Origin: Acidobacteriaceae bacterium
Lineage (GTDB): Bacteria > Acidobacteriota > Terriglobia > Terriglobales > Acidobacteriaceae
DNA length: 34,757 bases
Assembly (NCBI GenBank): GCA_030041305.1
Contig: JASHOC010000277.1
Span: forward strand, 1 to 34,757
Direction: 5' to 3'
In this document: one piece after another, positions 17,502 through 29,130 of the stretch
Numbering within the stretch: the stretch's first letter is position 1
How the letters are laid out: each line of letters opens with the position of its first letter
Notes under the pieces: model-generated
What the model was told of the DNA's origin: nothing
Databases searched by the model: none
What the model saw: the letters and a program-made list of their open reading frames with translations, nothing else
Program-made: the position numbers and the translations under genes

Positions 17502-17742
17502 AGTCGTTTTACCCAACCTGATTGGATTATTTGCGCCGGCGCCAAATCCGGCGCGAGGCGCGGAGCAGTGAATATCGCGATGCACCGATTCTGTCAGCGA
17601 GCAAGGTGGGAAATCAGTTGCTAAAAATCGTACCGCGCTTAACAGCTTTACAATACTCTCGATGCGCCGGGCTAGCCGCAAATTTTATTTGACATGAGCC
17701 CCGCCCACCCTTGATACTGCCCTCAATGCCGAGCTCAACGAA

Positions 17743-20438
<2,696 letters not shown>

Positions 20439-20592
20439 ATCAAGCGCAAGAGCGCCGGGATACGCTCACGATCTCGGTAAAGGAAGACCGGTTGCCGGAG
20501 GGTTTTTGACACCGCGCAGGCGTTCGCCCAAAGAAGACCGGCTCGACGCCTGGGCCGGTAGCCGTTAATCCCTCAGATTGATCTCGTTTCGC

Positions 20593-20621
20593 TTGTCAGA
20601 GGCGCGGGGGCTTTCTATAAT
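20593..20621 (+). promoter_or_regulatory. Strong sigma-70 type promoter for the TPR gene
   Basis: TTGTCA (20593-20598) and a perfect TATAAT (20616-20621) are 17 bases apart. Transcription would begin near 20628, giving a leader of about 140 bases before the TPR protein gene. This is the clearest promoter in the window. The remainder of the gap (20439-20592) holds only short GC-rich palindromes, such as CAGGCG/CGCCTG near 20517-20556. Confidence 0.7.
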
Positions 20622-20770
20622 CCTTCCATTGCTGCGTTGGCGACCGTGGTATCTTGAAATTCTTAAGCTTCGTCTTCCCGGCACTCAGCCCGCTTTCTGG
20701 ATCGGTTGCCGATCTTGTCAGCGAGTGAGTATGATTGACCTTCTATATCGGCGATTCCCAGGAGTACAGA

Positions 20771-22357
20771 ATGAATAAGTTAGTCCTTGCATTTGCGATG
20801 GCATTGGCGAGTGTGGCCCTTCTGTCAGCGCCTGCGCTGAGGGCGCAGGACGCCAGCGGCCAGATCACCATTTCGAACCCCGCAGAATTCAATGCTTATC
20901 AAAATGCCATTACCCAAACCGATCCTAAGGCCAAGGCCGCGGCCCTCGAGGATTTTCTGAAGACCTATCCGCAAAGCGTGGTCAAGCACGCGGTGCTCGA
21001 TCAGTTGATCGATACGTATCAGCAGTTGAACGATCAGGACCAGGCGCTGAGCGCGGCAACCCGCCTGCTGCAGTTGGATCCGACCAACCCGAAGGCCATC
21101 CTCATCTCGGTTTATATCAAGAAGAACGAGTGCCAGAAGAGCATCGACGCCACCGGCGAAAGCAAGGATCCCCAGACCTGCGATGACGCCGCGGCCCTGG
21201 CCCAGAAAGGTCTGACCGCGCCCAAACCGGCGGGGACCTCCGATGAAGACTGGAAGAAGATGACCGACGTCAGCTACCCGATCTTTGACTCGGCCACCGC
21301 CCTCGATGATGCGGTGTCGAAAAAAGATTATGCCGGCGCCATCGATGAATACAAGAAGGAGTTGATGCTCTATCCGGCCAACCAGACGACGACCGGGAAC
21401 GGATTGGTGGACACTTTGAATTTGGCCGAGGCTTACGCCAAGCCGGGAACTGCGCGCAATGAAGTGGACGCGTGCTGGTTTTACGCGCGCGCCTGGAACT
21501 TTGCGCCCGCGGCGTATAAAGCCCAGATCGAGCCCAAGCTTGAATATTGGTACAAGCGGTATCACGGCAATCTCGATGGGCTGGACGCTGTCAAAACTGC
21601 TTCGGCGGGCACAGTTTTTCCCCCCTCGTCGTTCACCATTACCCCTGCGCCCACGCCGCCCGAGATCGTGCACAACGTTCTGGCGACGACTCCCGACCTG
21701 ACGAAGCTGAACCTGGAAGATAAAGAGTTCATTCTGGCCAACGGGACCAAGGACGACGCGCAAAAGCTCTGGTCGGTGCTCCAGAATCAGATGACGCCGG
21801 TTCCGGGCGTCGTAATAGACGATCCCGCGGATGTGCTGAAGGTTTCCGTCACCACCACCAGAGAAGTCAAACCCAAAGATTATGTCGTTCGTCTCACCAC
21901 GCCGGCGGCTTGCAGTGCAGTTCCCCCTCCGCCTACCGACCTTCACATCAAGGAGGCGCAGAGCTATATTCTGTCGAATGGAGTGAAGGCCGACACGGAC
22001 GCAATGGGCGATGCGCTCACCGCGGCGGCCGGGATTCGGAAGATCGCGATCGATCCCAGCATCTCGGTGATTAAAATGGCGGTGACCCAGGACGCGAAAG
22101 ACTCGAAAGCGCCCGATTTCATCGTAAACATGAAGACGCCGGTATCATGTAAAGACGCTCCGGCGCCCGGTTTCGAGTTCAAGCTGCAGCCTGCCGACGA
22201 GCTTGACGCCACCTACAGTTCCTATACCCCGCTGCCGGCCACTGGCACGCGCACGGCAACGGCCCAGATCGTCCTGAGCGACGGGTTCATCCAGGCGCAA
22301 AAGAAGGCGGCTCCGGTGCGTCGCCGGCCCCCGGTGAGGCGGCCTACGGGCGAGTAA
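20771..22357 (+). CDS. Exported TPR protein with duplicated C-terminal domain
   Basis: This 528-residue protein has a signal peptide (LVLAFAMALASVALLSAPALRAQ) and a TPR-like helical region (about residues 35-270) with units such as KAKAAALEDFLKTYPQS and DQALSAATRLLQLDPTNPKA. Two related segments of about 68 residues follow, at roughly 314-381 and 392-460 (LEDKEFILANGTKDDA and IKEAQSYILSNGVKAD), each ending TTPAACSA or KTPVSCKD. The tail is rich in Pro and Arg. I do not recognise a function; a periplasmic scaffold is the likely role. AGGAG lies six bases before ATG 20771, so the longer frame from 20735 is rejected. Confidence 0.8.
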   Translation: MNKLVLAFAMALASVALLSAPALRAQDASGQITISNPAEFNAYQNAITQTDPKAKAAALEDFLKTYPQSVVKHAVLDQLIDTYQQLNDQDQALSAATRLLQLDPTNPKAILISVYIKKNECQKSIDATGESKDPQTCDDAAALAQKGLTAPKPAGTSDEDWKKMTDVSYPIFDSATALDDAVSKKDYAGAIDEYKKELMLYPANQTTTGNGLVDTLNLAEAYAKPGTARNEVDACWFYARAWNFAPAAYKAQIEPKLEYWYKRYHGNLDGLDAVKTASAGTVFPPSSFTITPAPTPPEIVHNVLATTPDLTKLNLEDKEFILANGTKDDAQKLWSVLQNQMTPVPGVVIDDPADVLKVSVTTTREVKPKDYVVRLTTPAACSAVPPPPTDLHIKEAQSYILSNGVKADTDAMGDALTAAAGIRKIAIDPSISVIKMAVTQDAKDSKAPDFIVNMKTPVSCKDAPAPGFEFKLQPADELDATYSSYTPLPATGTRTATAQIVLSDGFIQAQKKAAPVRRRPPVRRPTGE

Positions 22358-22474
22358 ACAACCCTTTCGCGTCGCCGGCCGGGTCGCTCCTGGCCCAGGG
22401 CCGACATCTCATTCCTGGAATCATCGAGGGCAGCCTGCAAAGGACTGCCCTTTCTTTCAGGGAATCAATCTCTC

Positions 22475-22604
22475 CTAGGAGTCTGTCGGAAATAGATTTC
22501 TGATCGTTTAGAATCAACAACTTACGAATTCTACAGATTTTCGTATATCGTTGATTCTAAATCAGTTATGAAATCAAAAAGTTCAATCTCCGACACACTC
22601 CTAG
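22475..22604. mobile_element. 130-bp MITE-like hairpin element, copy 2
   Basis: This copy shows no differences on inspection from 14041-14170, in the same orientation. It is flanked by CTAG on both sides, the probable target duplication. It lies between two TPR protein genes, 136 bases upstream of the -10 box proposed for the second. Its long palindrome would form a hairpin in any transcript reading through. Confidence 0.88.
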
Positions 22605-22739
22605 AGCGCCGCCCCACGCGGTGGTAGTCTTTCGGAAGCATGGCGCGACTCGGATCCTTCCTCACTGCACTCGCCCTTGCCGCACCGGCCATTTTTTCCG
22701 TCTCCGGCGCGGCTATGCCACCAGCTTCGCGGCAGAGCC

Positions 22740-22745
22740 TATAAT
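22740..22745 (+). promoter_or_regulatory. Possible -10 box for the TolB-like/TPR gene
   Basis: A perfect TATAAT hexamer at 22740-22745, with a weak ATGCCA 19 bases upstream. If real, transcription starts near 22752 and excludes the GTG start at 22621 for the gene downstream. Confidence 0.4.
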
Positions 22746-22755
22746 TTTCCTTGTT

Positions 22756-24411
22756 GTGTTCATTTTTTTTTCACTTCGTTTGCGCTGCCTTTGGCGGCTC
22801 GCCGCGAGCGCCAGTCTGGTGGCCGCGACGGCTTTCTTTTCAGCATTTTGCGTAAACGCCCAAGGACCTGCCGGAGGCGATCTGCCGCTCACCATTGCGA
22901 ACCATGGGCGCATTCTTCTGGTTTTGCCCTTTGACAATCGGAGCGGTCAGCCAAGCCTGGATTGGATTCGCGAGGCGGCCGCCGATCTGCTGAGCAGCCG
23001 TTTTGCCGCGGCCGGCTTCGAACCCACGACCCGCACCGATCGCATCTATGCTCTCGATCATCTGGGCTTGCCCGAAGGATTTCAACCCTCGCGCGCGAGC
23101 TCAATTAAGCTTGCCCAAACGCTGGACGCCGATTCGATCATCGTTGGCAGCTTCACCACCGATGGGTCAGACATTATCGCCAAAGCCAGCCTCGTGGACG
23201 TCCCTCATTTGCGCATGAAGGAAGAGGTCACTTCCCGTGGCCCCTTGCAAGGGATTGTCGAGGTCTTTGACACGCTGGCCTGGAAGCTCACTTGCGAGCT
23301 CGACCCCTCCTTCAGCGCCGCCGAACAAACCTTTATCGCCGAAGGGAAAGGCATGCGCCTCGACGCCTTCGAGCAGTACACCCGCGGGATCACGGAACCC
23401 GACCAGGCCGAGCGCCTGCGCCACCTTAGCATGGCCGTCAAGCTCAGCCCCGATTTCAGTTCCGCCTGGATGGCGCTGGGCGAGGAGGACTACAACAACC
23501 AGCAATATGAAGCCGCGGCTGAGGCGTTCGCCAAGGTGGATCGCAACGGCCCTGACGGTCTTCGCGCCGGCTTCTTCCGTGGTCTCTCGCTTCTGTTTTC
23601 GGGCGATTATCCAAATGCCGAGCGGGCCTTTGCCGATGTGTCACGGGTTTTACCCCTCGCCGAAGTCGTGAACGACGAAGCCGTCGCCATCAGCCGACAG
23701 GGGCAGGATGGCACCGCGCTGTTTATCCAGGCCGCCGCAGACGATCCGCGGGCCGCCGTCTACCACTTTAACCTTGCTGTAAGCCTCAAGCGTCATGGCA
23801 AGACCTCCGCCGCGCTGAACGAACTCGAGCAATGCCTCAAGCTGCGGCCAAATGATTCTGAAGCACAGTCGCTTCTTGCGGCATGGAAGAGTCCGGTCCT
23901 GCAGCCGGCTTCCGACTCCGATAGCGGGGCAAACGCGGACCCACTGGAGCGGATCGTGCGCACGTTTGACGCCGCCGCGTTTCGCCAGGCGGCGACGATG
24001 CTCGATGAAATGGATGCCGCCCGCCTGACCAAACTCCCCGCCGAGGAACAAGCGCAACGGCTCTCTGCCCAGGCCAGGACCTATCTGGACCGCGGTTTGC
24101 TGCTGGAAGCTGAGCGGTTGTATCAATCCGCAGTGGCGGCCGACGCTCAATTCCCCGAGGCGTATGTCGGTTTGGCCGAGGTTCGCCAGCGGAGCGGGGA
24201 CGCCGCCGCCGCCCGTAAGGAGGCGCAAATGGCACTTGCCTTGGGGCCGACTGCCGACGCATATATCCTTCTGGCGCAATTGGACCTAGCGGCGAATCGG
24301 TTGAGCGAGGCAAACAGCGAAGCCGGCGACGCTCTCAAGCTTGATCCCGCCAGTTCGGCGGCACAGACGCTGGTCCAGCAGATTCAGGCCAAACTCGGCC
24401 AGAGCAAATGA
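22756..24411 (+). CDS. Exported protein with TolB/FlgO-like N-terminal domain and TPR repeats
   Basis: After a signal sequence (hydrophobic LAASASLVAATAFFSAFCVNA) comes a domain of the TolB/FlgO N-terminal type: ILLVLPFDNRSG, LDWIREAAADLLSSRF, then DADSIIVGSFTTDGSDIIAKA. TPR repeats follow (AWMALGEEDYNNQQYEAAAEAFAKV, YHFNLAVSLKRHGKTSAALNELEQCLKLRPND and others), about 551 residues in all. It probably builds a periplasmic or outer-membrane assembly; no enzyme motif is seen. The start is uncertain: the frame is open from GTG 22621, but codons before 22750 look non-coding and a TATAAT lies at 22740. GTG 22756 or TTG 22780 would both keep the signal peptide. Confidence 0.8.
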   Translation: MFIFFSLRLRCLWRLAASASLVAATAFFSAFCVNAQGPAGGDLPLTIANHGRILLVLPFDNRSGQPSLDWIREAAADLLSSRFAAAGFEPTTRTDRIYALDHLGLPEGFQPSRASSIKLAQTLDADSIIVGSFTTDGSDIIAKASLVDVPHLRMKEEVTSRGPLQGIVEVFDTLAWKLTCELDPSFSAAEQTFIAEGKGMRLDAFEQYTRGITEPDQAERLRHLSMAVKLSPDFSSAWMALGEEDYNNQQYEAAAEAFAKVDRNGPDGLRAGFFRGLSLLFSGDYPNAERAFADVSRVLPLAEVVNDEAVAISRQGQDGTALFIQAAADDPRAAVYHFNLAVSLKRHGKTSAALNELEQCLKLRPNDSEAQSLLAAWKSPVLQPASDSDSGANADPLERIVRTFDAAAFRQAATMLDEMDAARLTKLPAEEQAQRLSAQARTYLDRGLLLEAERLYQSAVAADAQFPEAYVGLAEVRQRSGDAAAARKEAQMALALGPTADAYILLAQLDLAANRLSEANSEAGDALKLDPASSAAQTLVQQIQAKLGQSK

Positions 24412-24467
24412 CACCAAGCCTGGCCTGGACGCCTAAGGTGGCCACAAGTCCCTGGAAGAGGTGAGTG

Positions 24468-25847
24468 ATGGGACGATACAAAAACAGAATTCGCAATGCC
24501 TATTGGCTGGCGCTTGTCGCTTTGCTCATCGCCTTCGGGTTCTCAGATTCTTTTCGCGTTGCCGCGCAGCAGCCCATCGTGGACAAATTCGTCCTCGATG
24601 ACACGATTCAGCCGGTCAGCTCTGATGAACTAGTCCGCGCTATTGCCCACGCCAACTCCGACGGGGCCCGCGCGCTCCTCATTCAGATGGACACGCCCGG
24701 AGGAATGGTCGAGTCGATGCGGGCCATGGTTGGCGCCATCCTCGGCTCGCATGTTCCCGTCATCGTCTACGTATCGCCTTCGGGCGCCCGCGCCGGCTCG
24801 GCCGGTTTCTTCATTCTGGAATCCGCCGACGTAGCCGCAATGGCTCCGGGAACCGAAGCTGGCGCAGCCCATGTCGTCTTCGAGCTCGGCAAACCCGACG
24901 CCACAGAGATGCAGAAGGTGGAAAACGATGCCGAGGCGTTCCTGCGCTCCTACGTCACCCGCCGTGGTCGCAACGCCGAGGCTGCGTTGGCTGCGGTCGC
25001 TTCGTCGAAGTCCTACACTGCGGAAGAGTCGCTAAATCAGCACCTCATCGACGTCGTCGCTAACAGCGATGAGCAGCTTCTCTCGGAACTCAATGGCCGG
25101 GAAATTGTGCGCATTGACGGCGCCAAACAGACTCTACAACTGGGCGGAGCCCGCATCGTTCCCCTGAGCTCCACCGTCCGCGACCAGTTGCTGGGCTGGC
25201 TCGTCGATCCCAATATCGCCCTCCTTTTCCTGGTTGGGGGGGCGCTTCTCATCTACCTCGAATTCAACACTCCGGGGACCATTGTTCCCGGCGCGCTGGG
25301 CACGCTGATGGTGCTGCTCGCCGTCTTTGCACTGAACCTGCTGCCCATCCGCTACACCGCCGTTCTGCTCCTAATCGGGGGGGGGGTGCTGTTTGTGCTT
25401 GAAGCGAAATTTGGGGGGCACGGGGTGCTGGCGATCGCCGGGATCGTCTGCCTTACCTTCGGCATGTTGACGCTGGTGGCTGCGCCGGTGCCGCAGATGG
25501 GCGTGAGCCCTTATGTCGCCATCTCGGTGAGCCTGGCCTTCGGAGCCATCACGCTCTTCCTGGTGCGACTCGCCGTCCGCGCGCGCAGGCGCAAGGCGTC
25601 GATTGGCGCCGATGCCATGATTGGCTTCCGCGCCACGGCGATGGAGCCCCTCGCCCCCGAAGGTCACGTGCTGGTGGAGGGGGAAATCTGGCGCGCGGTG
25701 GCCAGCCGGCCGGTTCCCGTGGGAGCCGTTTTAAGCGTCGTCGGTCACGAGAACATGCTCCTCCGCGTCGAGCCCGCGCCCGCGCCGCGCCAGTCTGAAC
25801 CGTCCGACGCCGGCGAAACCAGAGACACTGCATCCCGCTCGGCTTAA
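24468..25847 (+). CDS. NfeD-family membrane serine protease (ClpP class)
   Basis: This 459-residue protein is of the full-length NfeD type. A signal anchor is followed by a ClpP-like domain with QMDTPGGMVESMRAM, YVSPSGARAGSAGFFI (candidate nucleophile Ser111) and MQKVENDAEAF (candidate general base Lys150, about 40 residues later, as in archaeal NfeD). Four or five membrane helices come next (from about residue 243), then a C-terminal OB-fold NfeD domain (GFRATAMEPLAPEGHVLVEGEIW). The partner slipin gene follows 40 bases later. Archaeal homologues cleave stomatin, so the pair may control membrane-domain quality. GAGG six bases before ATG 24468 sets the start; a GTG lies one codon upstream. 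Confidence 0.92.
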   Translation: MGRYKNRIRNAYWLALVALLIAFGFSDSFRVAAQQPIVDKFVLDDTIQPVSSDELVRAIAHANSDGARALLIQMDTPGGMVESMRAMVGAILGSHVPVIVYVSPSGARAGSAGFFILESADVAAMAPGTEAGAAHVVFELGKPDATEMQKVENDAEAFLRSYVTRRGRNAEAALAAVASSKSYTAEESLNQHLIDVVANSDEQLLSELNGREIVRIDGAKQTLQLGGARIVPLSSTVRDQLLGWLVDPNIALLFLVGGALLIYLEFNTPGTIVPGALGTLMVLLAVFALNLLPIRYTAVLLLIGGGVLFVLEAKFGGHGVLAIAGIVCLTFGMLTLVAAPVPQMGVSPYVAISVSLAFGAITLFLVRLAVRARRRKASIGADAMIGFRATAMEPLAPEGHVLVEGEIWRAVASRPVPVGAVLSVVGHENMLLRVEPAPAPRQSEPSDAGETRDTASRSA

Positions 25848-25887
25848 CAGCCCATGGAGTACAATCCCTGCTGAGTGAGGGAAGCCC

Positions 25888-26679
25888 ATGTCCGTGAACG
25901 ATCTGCCCATCCCGCTGCTGATTCTCATCGCCATCGTCGTCCTCTATCTGCTCAACTCGATCAAGATCCTTCGGGAATACGAACGCGCCGTCATTTTCCG
26001 CCTTGGCCGGGCATTGCCTGCGCCGAAAGGTCCGGGCATCATCCTGGTCTTCCGGCCTCTCGACCAGATGGTCCGCATTTCACTGCGCCAGGAAGTGCTC
26101 GAAGTGCCGCCGCAGGACGTGATCACCCGCGATAACGTGACCATCAAGGTAAACGCCGTGGTGACGCTATACGTGGTCAATCCCAACGACGCGGCCATCA
26201 AGGTGGCGAACTACGTTTACCAGACCTCGCAGTTCGCGCAGACCACGCTGCGGTCGGTGTTGGGCGAGGTGGAGCTCGACGAGGTGCTCAGCCATCGCGA
26301 CAAGCTCAATCTGCGCATCCAAACCATCATTGACCAGCGCACCGAGCCGTTCGGCGTCAAGGTCATCTCTGTGGAAGTAAAACAGGTGGACCTGTCCGAA
26401 CAACTGCTCCGCGCCATGGCCCGCCAGGCCGAGGCGGAACGCGATAAGCGCTCGAAGATTATCCACGCGGAGGGGGAATTCAACGCGGCGCAAAAGCTGG
26501 TGGACGCCGCAACTCTGATGGCGACCCAGCCGATGACTCTGCAGTTGCGCTACCTGCAAACGTTAGCTGACATCGGCGCGGAGAAGAACACCACCATTGT
26601 ATTTCCCCTGCCCATTGAAATGTTGACTTTGTTTAACCGGCTGGCCGGGGTTCCCGGATCGGCTGCAGGGCGGCCGTAA
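25888..26679 (+). CDS. Slipin (stomatin-like SPFH/band 7 protein)
   Basis: This 263-residue protein has one N-terminal membrane hairpin (LLILIAIVVLYLLNSI) and an SPFH domain: YERAVIFRLGR, GPGIILVFRPLDQMVRISLR, VITRDNVTIKVNAVVTLYV, then SVLGEVELDEVLSHRDKLN and EVKQVDLSEQLLRAMARQAEAER. The C-terminal hydrophobic segment (TTIVFPLPIEMLTLFNRL) is the region that archaeal NfeD proteases cut. It forms oligomeric membrane microdomains. Its place directly behind nfeD on the same strand is the conserved arrangement of the pair. A GAGGGAAG ribosome binding site precedes the ATG. Confidence 0.94.
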   Translation: MSVNDLPIPLLILIAIVVLYLLNSIKILREYERAVIFRLGRALPAPKGPGIILVFRPLDQMVRISLRQEVLEVPPQDVITRDNVTIKVNAVVTLYVVNPNDAAIKVANYVYQTSQFAQTTLRSVLGEVELDEVLSHRDKLNLRIQTIIDQRTEPFGVKVISVEVKQVDLSEQLLRAMARQAEAERDKRSKIIHAEGEFNAAQKLVDAATLMATQPMTLQLRYLQTLADIGAEKNTTIVFPLPIEMLTLFNRLAGVPGSAAGRP

Positions 26680-26812
26680 AAACGAGGCGGAGGTGCGACT
26701 TCCGCGGCGCGCCGGGGTCAAAGGAGAAGGCGCTCCAAAGGGCGTGAAATTTCGGGGCGGCGCGGGGTCGACGGGCGCGGGCATCCGTTAGACAATAGAT
26801 CAGGGACGGCCT

Positions 26813-27562
26813 ATGAGAGGAATGTTCGACGACGACGAACCGGAGCGGGTGAACCGCCGGCGCGACACCGACCTTACGCTGGGCTCGGGCGCGTTGCTGG
26901 GCATTTTTTTCGTCTTCGTGGTGATTTGCGGTCTCTGCTTCGGACTGGGCTATTCGGTGGGCCATCACGCCAGTCCGTCGCCATTGACCGCCACGCCGCA
27001 GCCGTCGCCCGACCAGGAGCCATTGACGGCCAACGGCGCAATTCCCAAACCTTCGGCTGCCGACCAGGCGCCCCTTACGCCCACGCCGCAACCGGTGGAC
27101 GCGACGCAAACCGCAGGGACGGCCGGGACCCCAGCAGCGGGCGCAGCTCCGATCACTAGCGCCGTAGCGCCCGGCGCGGCCCCGACTCCGGTTCCGGCGG
27201 TGCAAACTTCTCTGCAGCCGCCGACTGCGGGCGCTCCGGGGACGCAGGCTGAGGTTCGTCCCGCCCTGGAACAGGCCGCCAGAGCCGCCGCTTCCAGCCA
27301 GCCCGCTGTGGCCGGCGGCGTGCAGCCGGCCATCCAGCCCGAACAGCAACTTATGGTGCAGATCGCCGCGGTCTCGAATCCGCAAGACGCCGAGGTGCTG
27401 GTCGGCGCGCTGCGGCAGCGCGGTTACCCGGTGATGGTGCGGCGCAACCTGACGGATAACCTGATTCACGTCCGCATCGGGCCATTCGCCAGCCGCGAAC
27501 TGGCCAACCAGTGGCGCATGAAGCTGCTCAACGACGGATATAACGCGGTCATCCAGCCGTAG
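26813..27562 (+). CDS. SPOR-domain membrane protein
   Basis: This 249-residue protein has a short charged cytoplasmic head (DDDEPERVNRRRDTD), one membrane helix (about residues 27-48, ALLGIFFVFVVICGLCFGLGY), a long Pro/Ala/Thr-rich linker, and a C-terminal SPOR domain (about 178-249: LMVQIAAVSNPQDAEVLVGAL, VRIGPFASRELANQWRMKL). SPOR domains bind denuded glycan strands of septal peptidoglycan, so the protein probably sits at the division site, like FtsN or DedD. ATG 26813 has AGGGA seven bases upstream; ATG 26822 is an alternative. Confidence 0.9.
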   Translation: MRGMFDDDEPERVNRRRDTDLTLGSGALLGIFFVFVVICGLCFGLGYSVGHHASPSPLTATPQPSPDQEPLTANGAIPKPSAADQAPLTPTPQPVDATQTAGTAGTPAAGAAPITSAVAPGAAPTPVPAVQTSLQPPTAGAPGTQAEVRPALEQAARAAASSQPAVAGGVQPAIQPEQQLMVQIAAVSNPQDAEVLVGALRQRGYPVMVRRNLTDNLIHVRIGPFASRELANQWRMKLLNDGYNAVIQP

Positions 27563-27571
27563 CTGTAGCAG

Positions 27572-27900
27572 GCAGCGGGTCAGCGGGTCAGCGGATCGGT
27601 TGCAGCTTCTCTGGTTTCGCGTTTTAGCTAAAATAGCTAACCCGGGCCCCTACCCCCTCCCCCACCCTTCGACGCATAATCTTCATTCTCGGCAGCTTAG
27701 CCGATCCTTCGCGCGTAAATATGTGAGAACACAGGTGGTTTTACGCAAAATCCGGAGAACAAGGGATTTATCGGCTTTTGACTTCGGCATTTCGCCGGCT
27801 TTTGCCGGTATTCTTCGGCCGCAATCTCCCATAGATTGGCCCTGAATTGCTCCCTGATTCCGAGACAGGGTCAGAGATCAGGGGTCAGAGTTCAGGAACC
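27572..27900. repeat. Two short heptamer arrays in a gene-poor stretch
   Basis: AGCGGGTC, AGCGGGTC, AGCGGATC (27575-27598) and AGGGTC, AGAGATC, AGGGGTC, AGAGTTC, AGG (27866-27896) belong to the same repeat type as at 8286. Between them, TTAGCTA and TAGCTAA (27624-27640) form a 7-bp dyad, and CCGGC TTTT GCCGG (27795-27808) a short hairpin. I see no gene in 27563-28323. Confidence 0.6.
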
Positions 27901-28019
27901 ACCCCCCGGTTCCGGTGAAAACGATTCGCTTTTCCGCCGTGGATACTTCCCATTATGCCGAAATGCGCGAAATTACCCGCAAATCAGGAAAGAATATTTT
28001 GAGCGACCACGCCATTATA

Positions 28020-28128
28020 GCGGTTCTCCAATTGGTGTAGAGCAGAACCTCGAACGTTGAGTGGCGTTTTTCCCAAGAAAACGCCACCTGGCACGCCCCT
28101 CAAAACTCCACGGGAATTGGAGAACCGC
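28020..28128. repeat. Nested inverted repeat, MITE-like or structured RNA
   Basis: GCGGTTCTCCAATT (28020-28033) is matched perfectly in inverse by AATTGGAGAACCGC (28115-28128). Inside it, GTGGCGTTTT (28061-28070) and AAAACGCCAC (28078-28087) form a perfect 10-bp stem with a 7-base loop. The 109-bp unit has no ORF of its own. It could be a non-autonomous element of another IS family than the 130-bp MITE, or part of the 5-prime region of the LuxR-type gene. Confidence 0.7.
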
Positions 28129-28323
28129 CGTAGTCAAGATTCACACTCCAAGAGAAGACCTGCTTCGAAAAAAGCGTGACCGATCATGTATTACAACGAA
28201 AGTACCATTGTATGGGTTACCACAGAGAGGATATGGTCACCCACAGGAGCTCATCTCAAACGATCAAGATTGCGGGCTGAATCAGAGGGAGGAGGCCCGT
28301 TCTTTTTCCATGTTGAACCCGCC

Positions 28324-28974
28324 ATGAAAAAGATCATCCTCGCCGATTCACAGGCAATTTTTCGCGTCGGCGCCGCCAAGGTGTTGGCGATGGACGGAGA
28401 TTTTCGCATCGCCGCTGAATGCGCCGGTCTGGACCGCATGTATGATGCGATTGCGACCTCTCCGGGATCGATTGTGCTCTTTGCAACCTCGATGCGTCCA
28501 GATTTTCCACGTCTCCGGATGCTGCTCGAAACCGCCAACAGCCACGGCATTGTGATCGCAGAAAACAGGGAAACCGCGAGCGGCTATCTTCACCAGGGGT
28601 TTCGCGGGGTGGTCTTCCGCAACGTAACCGGAGGGGCGCTGACCGAGTGCGTGCGGCGCGTGGCGGCGGGCGGAATCTGGCGCCCGCTGCAGATGTTGCA
28701 GCCCGACCCGGACCCGGTCGGCGCCCGCGTCCGTGTTCGGCTCGCGCCGAAAGAAATGCAGATCGTAGCGCTGATCGCGCAAGGCTGGAGGAACCGCGAA
28801 ATGGCCCTGCATCTCAAAACCAGCGAGCAGGTGATTAAGAATTACTTGCGTTCGATCTACGATAAGGCCGGCGTGGACAACCGCCTGGAACTGGCCCTTT
28901 TCACCGTCCATCACCCTGAGCTAGCCCAAGCTGCGCTCGATGTGGGCGTTAAGCTTCTGGAGCAGAGAATTTGA
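28324..28974 (+). CDS. LuxR-type regulator with degenerate receiver domain, paralogue 1
   Basis: This 216-residue protein has a receiver-like fold (residues 1-125) and a C-terminal LuxR/FixJ helix-turn-helix (about 140-200: APKEMQIVALIAQGWRNREMA, TSEQVIKNYLRSIYDKAG). The receiver lacks the canonical phosphorylation residues. The Asp expected after the third strand is Ala54 (IVLFATSMRP), the second residue of the acidic pair is Ser9, and the conserved Lys is Arg (VVFRNV). It is therefore unlikely to be controlled by a histidine kinase. ATG 28324 begins the family-typical first strand (KKIILADSQ); no Shine-Dalgarno sequence is seen. The frame extends to 28186 but is not coding-like. A paralogue lies at 30411. 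Confidence 0.88.
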   Translation: MKKIILADSQAIFRVGAAKVLAMDGDFRIAAECAGLDRMYDAIATSPGSIVLFATSMRPDFPRLRMLLETANSHGIVIAENRETASGYLHQGFRGVVFRNVTGGALTECVRRVAAGGIWRPLQMLQPDPDPVGARVRVRLAPKEMQIVALIAQGWRNREMALHLKTSEQVIKNYLRSIYDKAGVDNRLELALFTVHHPELAQAALDVGVKLLEQRI

Positions 28975-29130
28975 CGCATCCCATCTTGAAAGCCGCCTGA
29001 GATTGCACGAAGTGGGTGCTATCGTTAATTCGGGCGCGCCCATGTAGGAAAGATCACCATAGGGCAGACGGGCTCTGAGGAACCAAACCGACTCCAGTTG
29101 ATTACTTTAGTTACTTGCCTCGACTCTTCA

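Noticed and set aside
20578..20778. 66-codon ORF upstream of the TPR gene
   Set aside because: It contains the TTGTCA-17-TATAAT promoter and shows no coding character.
22640..22744. 34-codon ORF with a signal-peptide-like sequence (ARLGSFLTALALAAPAIFS)
   Set aside because: The only purine-rich stretch is one base from the ATG, it ends inside a probable -10 box, and it is too short to support; a decayed gene start remains possible.
27836..28327. ORFs at 27836-28060 and 28061-28327
   Set aside because: They cross the nested inverted repeat and a heptamer array and have no recognisable product.
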